From Nilaparvata lugens (Eukaryota; Arthropoda; Insecta; Hemiptera; Delphacidae), in the NCBI RefSeq assembly GCF_014356525.2, contig NC_052517.1, forward strand, positions 3,991,493-4,055,492: DNA of 64,000 nucleotides, given 5' to 3'. Below, one piece after another: positions 42,061 to 56,500 of this stretch. How positions within the stretch are numbered: position 1 is the stretch's first letter; every line of letters starts with the position of its first letter. Position numbers and translations under genes: made by a program. The notes under the pieces are model-generated. The model was not told the DNA's origin and did no database searches. It worked only from the letters and a program-made list of their open reading frames with translations.

Positions 42061-43130
42061 TTGGAAATAGTATATTTCGAACCTAGAGCAGAAAATGATA
42101 CTTTTCTGGCTCAAAATCGGTTTTCAAGTCAGAGGCCGTAGGCCGAGGACTAGAAAAGATTGAGAGCCGGAAAAACATTTTTGCCCTTGGTGCGAACGAT
42201 ATTTTTCGCCACACACAAAAATAAACAATATATATATATGAGAATAGTTGTTTACTAAGAACTTCCAAAAGCAGAAGTGGAAGGTGATAGCTCTAGCAAA
42301 TCTGAGGTAATTTGAATATCAGGAAATTGTCCAAGTATTTTTATTTTTTATTCTGATTTGTCTAAATAACCTAAAAGGGTGGTGTTCAATTATGTGGGAG
42401 GTTGAGTTTATACTTTTTTATTCTTTCAAATGACAATAAGATGATATTATTATAGATGTTTTAATTATTGAATAATGAACACAAATAATGAAAAGTTTTT
42501 TGATCACCTTTCTTAGTTCCATGTTAGCGGCCGGAAAGAAACCTCTTCTGATGTCAGACGAGAGTCGTCTGCAAACAATGCCTATTAGATCTATTTAGGG
42601 ACTGGAAAACAGCTGCTTTCTGTGCAGTGTGGCGAAAATATATTTTTCCCACAGTTATGTTGAGAAGTGGCCATTGCTGCACTGATTACAGAACGCAAAG
42701 AATCACTTTTCAGCTCTAGTGCGGGAAAAATTTTTCTGCACTCCAGATTTGCAACATGGCAACGCAAAATACTTAGTAGGTTATATGGAGCAACAGTGCA
42801 GCAAAATCAAAATGAAGTTGGTAACAGTGACTGCTGTGGCTGCTATAGTGAGCAGAGGTGCACCGAAGCACAACGCGCAAATTATTAGTATTAGATATTA
42901 TAACCAAGGACAACATTTTTATTCAATTTTACAATAAATTAAGGTTTTTATCAATAATAAAATTACACAGAAAAACATTTGATGCATTTCAGGCAATTTT
43001 ATCCATAATTACCCACTTTCCATATTCAATGGTAACTGTAGGAAAAACTTAATGTGAAATACGTGGGCAAAGTTCCTCTGCTGCACTCAAGAAACCAACG
43101 TTTCTTTCGGTGCAGCAAACTGTCACTTTG
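42061..43130. repeat. Family K repeat pieces
   Basis: 42070-42220 matches the complement of 56440-56580 (GAGGCCGTAGGCCGAGGACT, TGCGAACGATATTTTTCGCC). 42525-42665 shares GGCCGGAAAGAAACC, GACGAGAGTCGTCTGCAAAC and GTGTGGCGAAAATAT with 55980-56100 and 61390-61450. It may be the ends of one larger transposon family. The short frames here lack recognisable domains. Confidence 0.6.
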
Positions 43131-44930
43131 CGCACTAGTTGCACAAATAACTATTCTTGAACGACCTTTACCATGGGATATCTTCCTATGCTATATTTTC
43201 TCTATATGAAGGACTGCTTTTGTGTACTTTTAAAAAAGAGTTTCAGGTTTAAAATACTGGAATATATTATGTCAATGGATGACTCTACACTCGCGCTTTA
43301 GAGAACGGAGTGTCATTTTTGAATCGTCATTTTTCTACTTTAACAAAAGAGCTTTCATGAGCTTTTCCATAGTGGGATCCACTTTTCAAACATTCACCTC
43401 TCTTGTTATCATAGGTCATATGACAAGCATCGAAGTTTGAAGTAATATGCTGACACCTTAATGAATATCACCGTAGTAAACGCAGTACATAATATGATAT
43501 CCTCAATGGAGGAGTAGGCTGGGATTTATTTTCCGCTTAACATGGCTAATAGAAGAACAAAAAATGACTACTCGAATATCTCCAGTTTTTTCAGTTTCTT
43601 TTCAAACATTGGACAAAAGCCTCTTGTTTCAGAACAGCTCACGCTTGAGCTTTCAACTAAATGATATTCCCGAGTGAGTTTTAATTTTTCAAACTACTTG
43701 ATTTATAAGTTGAGCTATCTTAAAATTTATGAATTCGGGTCTGCTTTCTGTATATGAATTCAGGGCTATTTTCTCTTATTTATAAAATAGAATTATAGTA
43801 GCCTACCCTTTGAAATTAATAAAATAATATAGATTGAAAATACAAATTATAACAATTATTAGTTTCAGTGTTTACACCATCTTCAAAGAGCAGGCTACTT
43901 ATATTTTATTTTATAAATAAATTTAAGCTATATACTGACTATAAATATTCTGCTGTCTTGTTTTGAACAATAATAATAATAATTGTTCGAATAAAGCTCA
44001 GATTTCATGAGAATATAAAGAAAATTGATGATATTATTAGGTCTACAATTGGCTACCTATCATAACAGATTGATAAAGATTAGACAGGCCAGCTACCGTA
44101 CATGTTTTTTTCAATTGTATTATTTATAAGTATGGTTTTTTACTGTAATATACTGGACGTTTTTTAATAAGTAAGTTTAAATAGTAAAATATTTACTGTG
44201 AAAATCATTGATTTGTCCTAAAAAAAATTACGATTTTTGAGTTGTCTATAGAATTTTACCAAATTAAGGATGGAATTAGATTTCACTTGTCTTGTATAGT
44301 GCAGAAATTTTCAATACAGCATGGAACAAGTAAATTAATGCAGTGCAGCGTCTAGAAGTCTACGTACTAAATCTATATATAGGTAAAGTAATTGCAGATT
44401 TTACCATTGTAAATATATCTGTATCTCAGATAATATGAGGGTTTTTCACAAGTAGATCAATAAGTATATATTGCGCAAACTCCTGGTTACGTCATGGAAA
44501 TATCATTCCAACGTGTATATTTTCAAATTTTCACGAGGTTTGGGGTTGAATTTGTGTGAATAGTGATCAAGTTTGTTATTTTGAAGTTCTAAGTTGTGAG
44601 ATAGTGATTGTAAATTGTTGTTTTTTGTAAAAAATTGATTTATAGATGTGTAAGTCGTGTGGGGTTGAAATTTTCAAACTTGGCGCTGAAAGAGAAACCA
44701 TTACCGATCAGCTGGTTTCAGAAATTCTGCACCGTGAGGTGCTGCCATCATTAGCGGAAAGTTGAACTAGAATATTCAAAATGTGGAATTATTTTCGCTC
44801 ATATAAGTTTTTGTACCGTGTAATGTTGTAACAAAATAGATTAACATCTATTCCAATTACAGGGGGAAACAATTACTTAATTACTTGAGTGAAGTAGCAA
44901 ATAAAATAGAGTAAAGTTTATTTATTTGTA
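43131..44930. other. Intergenic DNA upstream of Khc, nothing firm
   Basis: AT-rich and mostly single-copy within the window. A 39-codon frame from ATG 44646 to TGA 44763-44765 (MCKSCGVEIFKLGAERET start) has a coding-like look but no family I know; it could be an upstream ORF or part of an exon. Confidence 0.4.
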
Positions 44931-44943
44931 GGCGGCCATCTTG
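44931..44943 (+). promoter_or_regulatory. YY1/Pho-type site GGCGGCCATCTTG near Khc start
   Basis: GGCGGCCATCTTG is a strong match to the YY1/pleiohomeotic consensus (complement AAGATGGCCGCC). It lies about 65 bp before the Khc ATG, where such sites often mark TATA-less start regions of housekeeping genes. Confidence 0.45.
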
Positions 44944-45007
44944 TTTTGAGTCGGCCGACTTCTCTCAGCCAGGCAGACAGCAGTAGAGTCTAGACAGCGT
45001 AATGAAA

Positions 45008-45154
45008 ATGGCAGCAGAAAGAGAAATAGCTGCCGAAGACAGTATTAAAGTGGTTTGTCGTTTTAGGCCATTAAACGACAGCGAAGAAAAGGCTGGATCA
45101 AAGTTTATCGTCAAATTTCCATCGGGTCCAGATGAAAATTGTATTTCAATCGCA
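45008..45154 (+). CDS. Khc: Khc exon 1
   Basis: Reads [20 protein letters not shown] to ENCISIA, donor GCA|GTAAGT, phase 0. An ATG two codons upstream (45002) is in frame. I prefer 45008, which has A at -3 and G at +4 and matches the fly protein's N-terminal length. Confidence 0.93.
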
Positions 45155-48100
45155 GTAAGTAAACAGTTTTCACTCAAAACACGGTCGCCTTTCACCTAAC
45201 CAATCCTTCACACTTAGTCATCATGTGCAATTACGACTATTTTGGGATAAACTGTCACACATAAATATGTTTTGGACCTCCTCTAACATTATTAAATTCA
45301 ATTTAAAACCCTTTATTAAAATTTTGAGTCACAAAACACCGAAACACACCTGAATTATTAATGTCGTTATGGTCTAATAATTTGCGAGAAGTTAAGATTT
45401 CATAGCAGTATTCATCAATAAAACATACTCTGGGATCTTGTTTATTGCCCATAAATTTTATAGATAAACATCTATGATATCTTTGTTCTTATTTATTTTA
45501 TTAATTTCTGTTTAGATTTTACTAAATTCTCAACTCCTGTAATAGGCCTATCTAGCAGACTACATAATAAACTTTTACTTTGAACTTTGCTTTTCTTTTA
45601 GAACCAGGCTTTAATATAAATATATGTTCTATGAATCATTACAAATAAAAGCAAGTCTTTCAATATTACTCATTATAGCTCATTCTTAGTCATAGAATTT
45701 ATTAAAATATTAGCTTACAATAATAAAGACACTAAACTTAGTCCGAAACTTCTTCATTTCTTAAATGAATTTGTCTAAAGTAAGGTTATGCCCACACATT
45801 TCCCATTATTATGCTATTTCAAACTTGTATTATGAAATGGGGAATGTCTCATTAGAATTCAGGAATCTTGTTTCCGTATTTGGAACAGTTTATTGTAAGT
45901 TCTGGACAAATTGATTCAATTAAACCTGTTTACTGGAACCTCTTAAGATTTTCCCAATTCTAATATAGGCTACAAATTTTATTACAATGATTGTTTTTAT
46001 ATAGGGTAGCCTTCAACCTTTCCTTGTCTAGGTTATGAGCATATCTTAGTTTGCTGTTTTTGTTCAACTGAACTAATTTCTTTGAGTTGCGTTTTCAGTT
46101 TCTTAAAATAATGATTAAATACTCTTAGGGCCGTTTGCATAGTGACAGTTTAAACTAAATTTTATTTTAAACTGGATTAAATCCGTATCAAGTCTCGTTT
46201 GTTATAATGTGGTTAATTTTGAGTCTTAAGCCACCAGCTGATTTAATTTAGTTTAAGCATTGACTGTACAAACGGCCCTTAGTGAGATTTATTAACATGT
46301 CCAATTAGAAACAAAATTGGGGCATTCTCAGTGCCGGTTGCACAAAAGCGGGTTAAAATTTAATCATGATCAATTTCACGAGAACCCTTCTTTTCGGAAT
46401 TGCCTTCTCTTATTGGTTCTGTGAAATTAATCACGATTAAAATCACACCGGCTTTTGTGCAACAGGACCTCAGTAGGCTATCTTACATAAAATATAATAA
46501 ACACTCATCTCTCGTCATCTTCCGTCTCATTACCCACACACAAGCCTGGAGCTCTTGTGGGCTTCATCCTCATGAAGAACAAGAATGAACAGTAGTTCAA
46601 TCAATAGTTTATTTTTCCTTCATACAATGCATAATTATATGAATGACTATAATTACATAAATACAATAATTGGCAATTAACAAAATAAGTAAAAGAGTAT
46701 TATTATTAAATACGGAAAGTCCCTGAAAATGTTAGAAACATGAGCGCAGCGGCAAATTACAGTTAGTAGTAGTTAATAAAACATATATCGGTAACAGCTA
46801 TCCTCTATAGAAGGCAGTGGCAAGGCAGAGAATCGGCAAAGCTGTTTTCCTATCTTTCTCCACTGCCATTATAACGTGGACCTCATTATATAATGATATT
46901 ACTTTGAACTGTCAGTGAGGTATACGAGGTTGATTGGTATAGAGGACTTGGAAGTCCTAACTCCGCCTAATAAATATATTTATATTTTTTTTACGGTATT
47001 GATCTAATGAGAGGCCTAATGATCTAATAGTATACTAGTAGTTCTGTGAACAGTAGACCTTGCGCTCAGTAAGTTACATTGACCTGTTGTTATGTTTTCT
47101 CAAAAATTAATAAATAATTTATCAATTTAAAATGTCTAGAAAAAATCCTAAATAAACATAGAGTTTTCTGTCCTATCGAACCGTGACGTGTCGTCCCGGA
47201 ATGTGAGTGTGAGCGCTGTTATCAGGTCTGGCTGCAACTGTCTACAACGTTGATGGAAACTTACATTTTCAAGATGATCGATGTTTTTGAACGGGTAGTA
47301 TTATAGTCCACTAGACAGCTGATTTATGATGAATAATTCTATAGTCTGATTTTTACTCTAATATTGGCGTATGAAGGAGGCTCCTTTTTCCTTTTATATT
47401 ATCCTTGAAATGCAAAATTTCCAAAAACCTTGTATATACGTCGACGCGCAATTAAAAAAGGAACATACCTGTCAAATTTCATGAAAATCTATTACCGCGT
47501 TTCGCCGTAAATGCGCAACATATAAACATTAAGAGAAACGCTAAACCGTCGTCTTGAAACTTAGACCTCACTTCGCTCGATCAATTATTTAGAGGGAATA
47601 TTGACACTTATAGTGTGGTCCACGTTATAATGGCAGTGTTTTATAAGCAATAATATTGCTATCCTTGTCTACCATTCAACAAAGCGGATAGCGCCATCTC
47701 TTTCTCGCTTTGCTCTGTTGCCAGATGGTCTTTCAACAATGTAGAATTAATAATTAATTAACAAAATATTTCATCTTAATTATGAAAATTCATTATGAAA
47801 TTATTGAAAAATATAATTTCTTGTTTAATAAAATATAATTGATTATTTTAAACGCGAATGAGCAGTTTATATTTTACATCAATAAACCTGTATTTGGTAG
47901 AGAGTTAGTGGGGAGGATATTTTTAATATTCTTTCCGAAGAATGGACATTGATATGTCCAAAGCTCCGCCAGTTATTAGTATAGTTATTATATTACAAAT
48001 TGCTTTTTCATATCATATACAGTTCAATAATTATTTTCTTAGTCTATATCATGTAAATTCATCTATAATTTTGCTGTATTGTAAGCTATTGTATATAAGT

Positions 48101-51100
48101 GTATAAGACAGTATATATTGTAATCTACATAAATAAAGTACTCAATCAATCAATCAATCAATCAGCTACCGTCTATAGAAGCGTCTAACAAGACAGAGAT
48201 TCGGCAACGTTGTTCTCCTATCTTTCTCCATTGCCATTATAACGTGGACCTCATTATAGAAGAGATTATCACTGGAATAAACAAACTAATTTGAATTGCA
48301 AATTTAGACGTTAATGATTTGAAAATGGGTTGATTGTCATAACAAGAGCTGTATTGTTTTGCATTGTTCTTAGGGGAAAGGGAATCTGTTTATTTTCCTA
48401 TAGAGGTCCATGTTATAAAGTCAGCACCTGATTAACATTGGTGTTGCTATCCTTGTCTGTTATCAGACAAAGCAGATAGCTCTATCCTTTTCTACCTCTG
48501 CCCTGTTGCCATATCGATGTTAACTATCAATTAACAAAATCTATTCAATCTCATTTAGGATAATTTTTTAATCAATCATTGAAAAATATATTTCTATGGC
48601 AGATAAAATATAATTGATTATTTCAATGTTTATGATTATCAATAATTGAATATGATTATTTATTGACCGAGCGAAGTGAGGTCTAAGATTCAAGTCAACG
48701 GTTTGCCATTTCTCTTAAGCTGTGTTTACACCAAAGTTATTAACAAAATGTTAATAACTCAATCCTTACAGATTCTATTAGATTGAATATAACTTATCAT
48801 AAACATGATGATCATATGTGTTTGTCCACCTCCGTTCAATACAATAGAATCTATTAGGATTAGCTTTAATGTTTAAATGTTTGATTGTTCAAATGTTTAT
48901 ATGTTGCGCATTTACGGCGAAACGCGGTAATAGATTTTCATGAAATTTGACAGGTATGTTCCTTTTTTAATTGCGCGTCGACGTATATACAAGGTTTTTG
49001 GAAATGTTGCATTTCAAGGATAATATAAAATGAAAAAGGAGCCTCCTTCATACGCCAATATTAGAGTAAAAATCAGACTATAGAATTATTCATCATAAAT
49101 CAGCTGACAAGTGATTACACAGATGTGTGGAGAAGCCAGTCTATTACTGTATTTGTATAAGGTCTATAGTTTCAATCAGGCACTTGTGGATGAGAATACT
49201 GCGTGAGGTCTACTGTTCACAGAACTACTAGTATTACATCAGATATACATGTATCAGCTATCCTCTATAGAAGGCATAGGAACCGTTGCCAAATCATTTT
49301 TTTTTGCTATGAATATAGTTGTTTATTATTTTCATTATTCAATTATAAATCTTCATAATTTATTGAGATAAAATATTCTGTTAGTTCATTGTATTTCTAC
49401 ATATTATGCTATAAATGTTTTTCCAACGGTTCTGAGTTGGAAAAGGATAGAGCTATCTGCTTTGTCTAATGACAAACAATGATAGCAACAGTAATTTTGA
49501 TCAGGTGCTGACTTTATAACGTGGACCTCACTATAGAACAAGAACAACCACAATATGATACAGAATCATCTCAACTTGATACACAACACCATAATTTGAT
49601 ACAGAAGAGGATAGAGCCATCTGCTTTGTCGAATGATAGACAATGATAGCAACACTAATGTTGATCAGGTGCTGACTTTATAACGTGGATCTCACTGTAG
49701 AACAAGAACAATCACAATATGATACAGTATCATCTCAACTTGATACACAACACCATAATTTGATACAGAACAGGATAGAGCTATCTGCTTTGTGGAATGA
49801 TAGACAATGATAGCAACAATAATTTTGATCAGGTGCTGACTTTATAACGTGGATCTCACTGTAGAACAAGAACAATCACAATATGATACAGTATCATCTC
49901 AACTTGATACACAACACCATAATTTGATACAGAACAGGATAGAGCTATCTGCTTTGTGGAATGATAGACAATGATAGCAACAATAATTTTGATCAGGTGC
50001 TGACTTTATAACGTGGATCTCACTGTAGAACAAGAACAATCACAATATGATACAGTATCATCTCAACTTGATACACAACACCATCATTTGATACAGAACA
50101 GGATAGAGCTATCTGCTTTGTGGAATGATAGACAATGATAGCAACAATAATTTTGATCAGGTGCTGACTTTATAACGTGGATCTCACTGTAGAACAAGAA
50201 CAATCACAATATGATACAGTATCATCTCAACTTGATACACAACACCATCATTTGATACAGAACAGGATAGAGCTATCTGCTTTGTGGAATGATAGACAAT
50301 GATAGCAACAATAATTTTGATCAGGTGCTGACTTTATAACGTGGATCTCACTGTAGAACAAGAACAATCACAATATGATACAGTATCATCTCAACTTGAT
50401 ACACAACACCATCATTTGATACAGAACAGGATAGAGCTATCTGCTTTGTGGAATGATAGACAATGATAGCAACAATAATTTTGATCAGGTGCTGACTTTA
50501 TAACGTAGATCTCACTGTAGACCTTATTAGGCGACACAAATTTAGGTCCACAAATTTGATTCCATAGAAGGGAATCATCCATTGTGAACAATACTCATGA
50601 TTACAATACTGATTTGAATAGAGGTGTATCTGTTAAGCTGGCCACTGACGAGCATTCCAAACGGCGTGGCGCGGCGCGATGTCACTCCAGCTGGAACGAT
50701 CCAAATCCGTAAATATTTTGTGGGTCAATTCACGAGCACTCCATTCCATTACTCCAGTAGTTGATGGTTTGTGATCAAGTATGGACGAGGAACTTCTCCT
50801 GATTTCAACAGCTGTGTGTTTGCACGTAAAAAGAAAAAAACCCAAACGGAAATGGGTGAAACGTTTATTTTCGAATAGGCGGAATCACACGCATCTGAAT
50901 TTATTTCAAGATCTTAGTGTCAAACCTTCGGACTGGAAGAATTATTTGCGTATGGATGAAGATACCTACAACCATTTACTTCGTTTGGTAACACCGATGA
51001 TTACAAAGAAAGATACAGTCATGAGACAGTGCATTACTCCCCATGAGAGGTTGGCTGCAACTCTACGTTTCTTGGCCACCGGGATGAACTATGAAGAGCT

Positions 51101-51976
51101 GAAGTTCATCACAGCGATATCACCGATGAGCCTCTCATCGAGTTGAGCTTCTTAGTAACTACATATTTTGTAGCTGTGGGACCAACAGTTTTAAAAAAAT
51201 CAAGGATCATCTCCAGAGCAGCTTTCCTTTTTACCTTGTCATGGTAACCAGGGTCTGTTATTTTCCACAAACAGGTATGATCCCTGTACATCTCGATCAC
51301 AGAGATTACAAAATCCCGGTTCGAACTCATGACAACACAACAACACAAGAACAAAACAACAATCAAAACAAGAGCAAAACAGCAATCTATCCTTCCAAGT
51401 CAACGGTCTGACACGCACTGAGACGGGACAACCCACAGGTTTCCACATTCACGGTCGTTCCGTCGTTCCAGCATGCCATCGAGATTCCCCATTCACGAGG
51501 AGTTGGAGTGACGTAGGTTTGGCGTGGCGCGATGGATTTTCAACCGGTTGGAATTCCATCGAGCCTCGTCGCTCCACCAAAATACAAGCGCGATTCACCA
51601 TTCACGTCGTTCCAATGGCACGCTACCGTGCCATTTGGCTTGTTGGAACGCTCGTCAGTGGCCAGCTTTACCTATTAACTACTAGTAGTTCTGTGAACAG
51701 TAGACCTTACGCAGTATTCTCATCCACAAGTACCTGATTGAAACTATAAACCTTATGGAAATACAGCAATAGACTGGCTTCTCCACACATCTGTATAATC
51801 ACTTGTCAGCTGATTTATGATGAATAATTCTATAGTCGGATTTTTACTTTCCTTGCCCTATTGCCATAGGTAAGGAAAGTATTGCTTTCCGAAAAAAATT
51901 GAGGTACCCCAATTTCTAAATTTCTATACGTTTCAAGGCCCCCGGAGTCCAAAAAAGTGGTTTTTGGGTATTGGTC

Positions 51977-52065
<89 letters not shown>

Positions 52066-53522
52066 ATGTATGTGCGTCTGTGTACACGATATCTCATCTC
52101 CTAATCAACGGAATGACTTGCAATTTGGAACTTAAGGTCCTTCCCCTATAAGGATCCGACACGAACAGTTTCGATCAAATTCAATTAAAGATGGCGGCTT
52201 AAATGGCGAAAATGTTGCCAAAAAAAGGGTTTTTCGCGATTTTCTCAAAAACGGCTCCAACAATTTTAATCAAATTTATACCTAAAATAGTCATTGATAA
52301 GCTCTATCAACTACCACAAGTCTCATATCTGTAAAATTTCCAGGAGCTCCGCCCCATCTTTGCAAAGTTTGATTTTAGATTATCAGGCTTCAGATACAAT
52401 TCAAACAAAAAATTCTCAGTGGAAAAGATTAAGCATGAAAATCTCTACAATTAATGTTCAGTAACATTTTCACTTAAAATTGAAAATAAGCTCGAAATTT
52501 GAGAAAATGTTATTATTTCAATTGCAAACTGTTGGCAACTGTTGATTCTATTGAATCATTCACTATGAAGAGATAGCAGACTTCGTGTGTCTCCACTGTT
52601 ATTGCCCTGTCACCAGCTGGCTCAAATCTTTGAAAAGTAGACTTGAGATGCGCGGGAACACTAACTAGCGTCAAGTGATAAATTTTCATAACGGCAAGGA
52701 AAGTTGTGTGAGTGCGCCACACCAGATTTTCACTCTAATATTGGCGTATGAAGGAGGCTCCTTTTTCCTTTTATATTATCCTTGAAATACAAAATTTCCA
52801 AAAACCTTGTATATACGTCGACGCGAAATTTAAAAAGGAACATACCTGTCAAATTTCATGAAAATCTATTACCGCGTTTCGCCGTAAATGCGCAACATAT
52901 AAACATTTAAACATTAAGAAAAATGCCAAACCGTCGACTTGAATCTTAGACCTCACTTTGTTCGGTCAATAATAAGAAGAAGATTAATAAAAAGAAGAAG
53001 AAGAAGAAGTGTTAGACGAGTAAGAAATAAAGAGGAAGAAGAAGAAGAGGAGGAGGAGGAGGAGGAGGAAGAGGAAGAAGTCGAAGAGGAATAGAATAAG
53101 ATGATGAAGAAGAAGAGGACTAAGAAGAAGAAGAAGAAGAAGCAAGCAGAAAAATGAAGGAGAAAAGTGAAGAAGCAGTAGCACGAGATGGAAACGAAGA
53201 TAAGAAAGAAGAGAAAATGGAAAGAAACAAAAATTAGGATGAAAAGGGAATAAATATTATAATAATGAGACAAACTAAAAGAAGGAAAATATGAATAACT
53301 GGTTGAACAAGAAGGTGAAAAGATGAAGTGGAAGAACAGTAAGAAGAAGATGAAGAGTAAGGGAAGCTAGAGGAGGAGGAGGAGGAGGAGGAGGAAGAAG
53401 AAGATGACGAGTAAGCGAAGCTAGAGGAGGAGGAAGAAGAAGAACATGATGATGAAGAGTAAGGGAAGCTAGAGGAAGATGAAAAGGAAGAAGAAGAAGA
53501 AGACGAAGAAGATGAAGAAGAA

Positions 53523-53554
<32 letters not shown>

Positions 53555-56500
53555 AGAAGAGGAAGAAGACGAGGGTGAGGAAGAGGAAGAAGAAGAAGTC
53601 ATTTTGAGAATTGAGCCATGAAGATTACCTAGGCATAACGCATTGTGAAGTCGGCCATTATAATGATCTAAAAGTAAATTAACCGACTTTCTAAATTAAA
53701 CAATAGCTCAAAGCAGCCACAGAGTGTATAACAGACAAACATCGCCTTCCGAAACCGGTCGAATTTGATCGTCATGCATTGAGTGCCGTTTGCAATCTGT
53801 GAAAGAAGCCGCAACTAAATTAGAAATTTGGTTATAAGTGAATAAAATTTGAAAAATTTCTTGCAAAACAAAATGAATCAGCTAGTGGTGTAATCTTAAT
53901 ATGAATGACATTATAATAGTGAGGTCCACGTTATAATGGCAGTGGAGAAGGATAGAAGAACAGAGTTGCCGATTCTTTGCCTTGCCACTGGCTTCTCTAG
54001 AGGATAGCTGCATAGAGAAACAATAGCGTAAGTAGATATCCCATGGTATAGGGCGTTTATGTCGCAACTTTTACTGTTATCTCAAGCCTATTACTGTCGA
54101 TTATTGTCGATTTTTACTGTTTTGACCGGGTAAGAGTGTATGAACGGCACAATATGAGAGACTACCAGCGTCACACAGCTGCATAGGAAAGAACTACGTG
54201 GACTATCAGCTTGAGATAACAGTAAAAGTTGCGACATAAACGCCCTATACCATGGGATATCTACTTATGCTATTGTTTCTCTATGATAACTGATACCGGA
54301 ATATGTGATGTACTATTAAATGTTTATTCTTCTTTAAAATAATCTATTGTAATTTGTTCTCCAAGAAATTATATTATTGATAATTAAATATACGGTACAT
54401 TTTCATAATTGAGATTAAATATTTTAGTAGTTGTATTTTAATTACATTTCTTGATAGTCTACATACAATTTAGCATAGGTGCGGAGTTGTAAAGGATAGA
54501 GGTATCTGCTTTGTAGAATGATTGACAAGGATAGCAACACCAATGTTAATCAGGTGCTGACTTTATAACGTGGACCTCACTATAGAACAAGAACAACCAC
54601 AATATGATACAGTATCATCTCAACTTGATACACAACACCATAATTTGATACAAAACATGATAGAGCTATCTGCTTTGTCGAATGACAGACAAGGATAGCA
54701 ACACCAATGTTAATCAGGTGCTGACTTTATAACGTGGACCTCAAGAACAACCATAATATGATACAGTATCATCTCAACTTGATACACAACACCATAATTT
54801 GATACAAAACAGGATAGAGCTATCTGCTTTGTCGAATGATAGACAAGGATAGTATCACCAATTTTAATCAGGTGCTGACTTTATAACGTGGACCTCAAGA
54901 ACAACCATAATATGATACAGTATCATCTCAACTTGATACACAATACCATAATTTGATACAAAACAGGATAGAGCTATCTGCTTTGTTGAATGATAGACAA
55001 GGATAGCAACACCAATTTTAATCAGGTGCTGACTTTATAACGTGGACCTCACTATAGAACAAGAACAACCATAATATGATACAGTATCATCTCAACTTGA
55101 AACACAACACCATAATTTGATACAAAACAGGATAGAGCTATCTGCTTTGTCGAATGATAGACAAGGATAGCAACACCAATGTTAATCAGGTGCTGACTTT
55201 ATAACGTGGACCTCGTATAGTAATACTATAGTAGTTATTTTTATTTATTTATATCTGGATATTTATGTTCAACGGATCTCGAAAACGGCTCTAACGATTT
55301 TCACGAAATTTGGAACATAGTAGGTTTATGATATGAAAATTAGATTGCACTAGGTCTCATCCTTTGGAAAACTCGCTGAACGACATTAAAAGGATAATTC
55401 ATCTTCGGCTGAAAACAGCTGTGGATAGTAAAAAAGTGAGTGAGCGAGTATGTGAAAAATTAAAATATCGCATCCCCGAAATTCATAAGATGACATGTAG
55501 CAAGCTGTGAAATATAAACACGATCATTTTAGAGAATTGTGTTCTGTTCATCAATTAGTAAAAATAACGACTGAAGCTCGGTGCCCTGATATTGATTATT
55601 TTGAACGAGGATGAACAGTTAATATTACATCAATTAACCTGTATCAGCTACTGTTTATAGAAGGCATTGACAAGACAGAGGATCGGCAACGATAATCTTT
55701 CTCCACTGCCATTATAACGTGGACATCACTATATAGTATTGTGAGAATTAAATGCAGAAATAAATAAATGTTTATTTCCCAAAAAAGAACTGAAACTACA
55801 ACATCAATATTACAGAAAATATTAGATAAATTACAATTAAATACAATAGTTAGTTGCAAAAAATTCTTATAATGTGTCCTCTACATGTTTAGTTTTTTCT
55901 GTGTGGAAATTGACCTACTCCACTATGGCCTACCATGTTCTAGAGTAGGTTTTGTTTGTTTTTTTCTAGTATATAAAATGTTTTTTCGCCACACTGCACA
56001 GAAAGCAGCTGTTTTCCAGTCCCTACGTAGATCTGAAAGACCTTGTTTGCAGTCGACGTCAGAAAAGGGTTTCTTTTCCGGTCTAGGCCAGAAAGTTGTC
56101 TCTTTCCAGCCGCTCATGGAATTAGTTAATAAGTCATCCGCTAGATCGGGCGAGTGTCCACTTTCATCATCAGCTGAAGTCGCCATGATTTCAGTACCAG
56201 TTTCGAATCAAACTAATTCGCTTCGCAACCAGTTTTATTCAATTATTTATTGTTGATTAGTGCATTCCGAATTTTCAAAAAATGCTTGAAGATGACTGTG
56301 GTATTCCAAGTGAAATTTTAAAAGAATCTGAAATCCTGACTGCAAATCTTCTACCACTAAAATCAAGAGATAGGTACGATAGCTTAACGAGTATTCTATA
56401 TTTATTTTGTCAGCAATACCTGTAGTGTGGCGAAAAATATCGTTCGCACCACGGGCAAAAATGTTTTTCCAGCTCTCAATCTTTTCTAGTCCTCGGCCTA

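Larger units (their letters stand above)
50636..51668. mobile_element. PIF/Harbinger transposon, internally deleted
   Basis: Terminal inverted repeats AGCTGGCCACTGACGAGC are exact for 18 bases at both ends, then one mismatch and TTCCAA. The 3-bp target duplication TTA is perfect (50633-50635 and 51669-51671), as expected for Harbinger. It carries fragments of both element genes on opposite strands. Located in Khc intron. Confidence 0.92.

Noticed and set aside
48374..48397. GGGAAAGGGAATCTGTTTAT after an AG as the missing Khc exon
   Set aside because: The frame deviates after two residues and reaches a stop at the MITE border; at best a decayed copy, so not listed as an exon.
53234..53602. 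Poly-Ser minus-strand frame
   Set aside because: Polypurine repeat artefact in a Khc intron.
55885..56256. 123-codon + frame and overlapping 87-codon minus frame
   Set aside because: Both fall in family K repeat DNA whose phrases recur at 42.6 and 61.4 kb; no domain was recognised.
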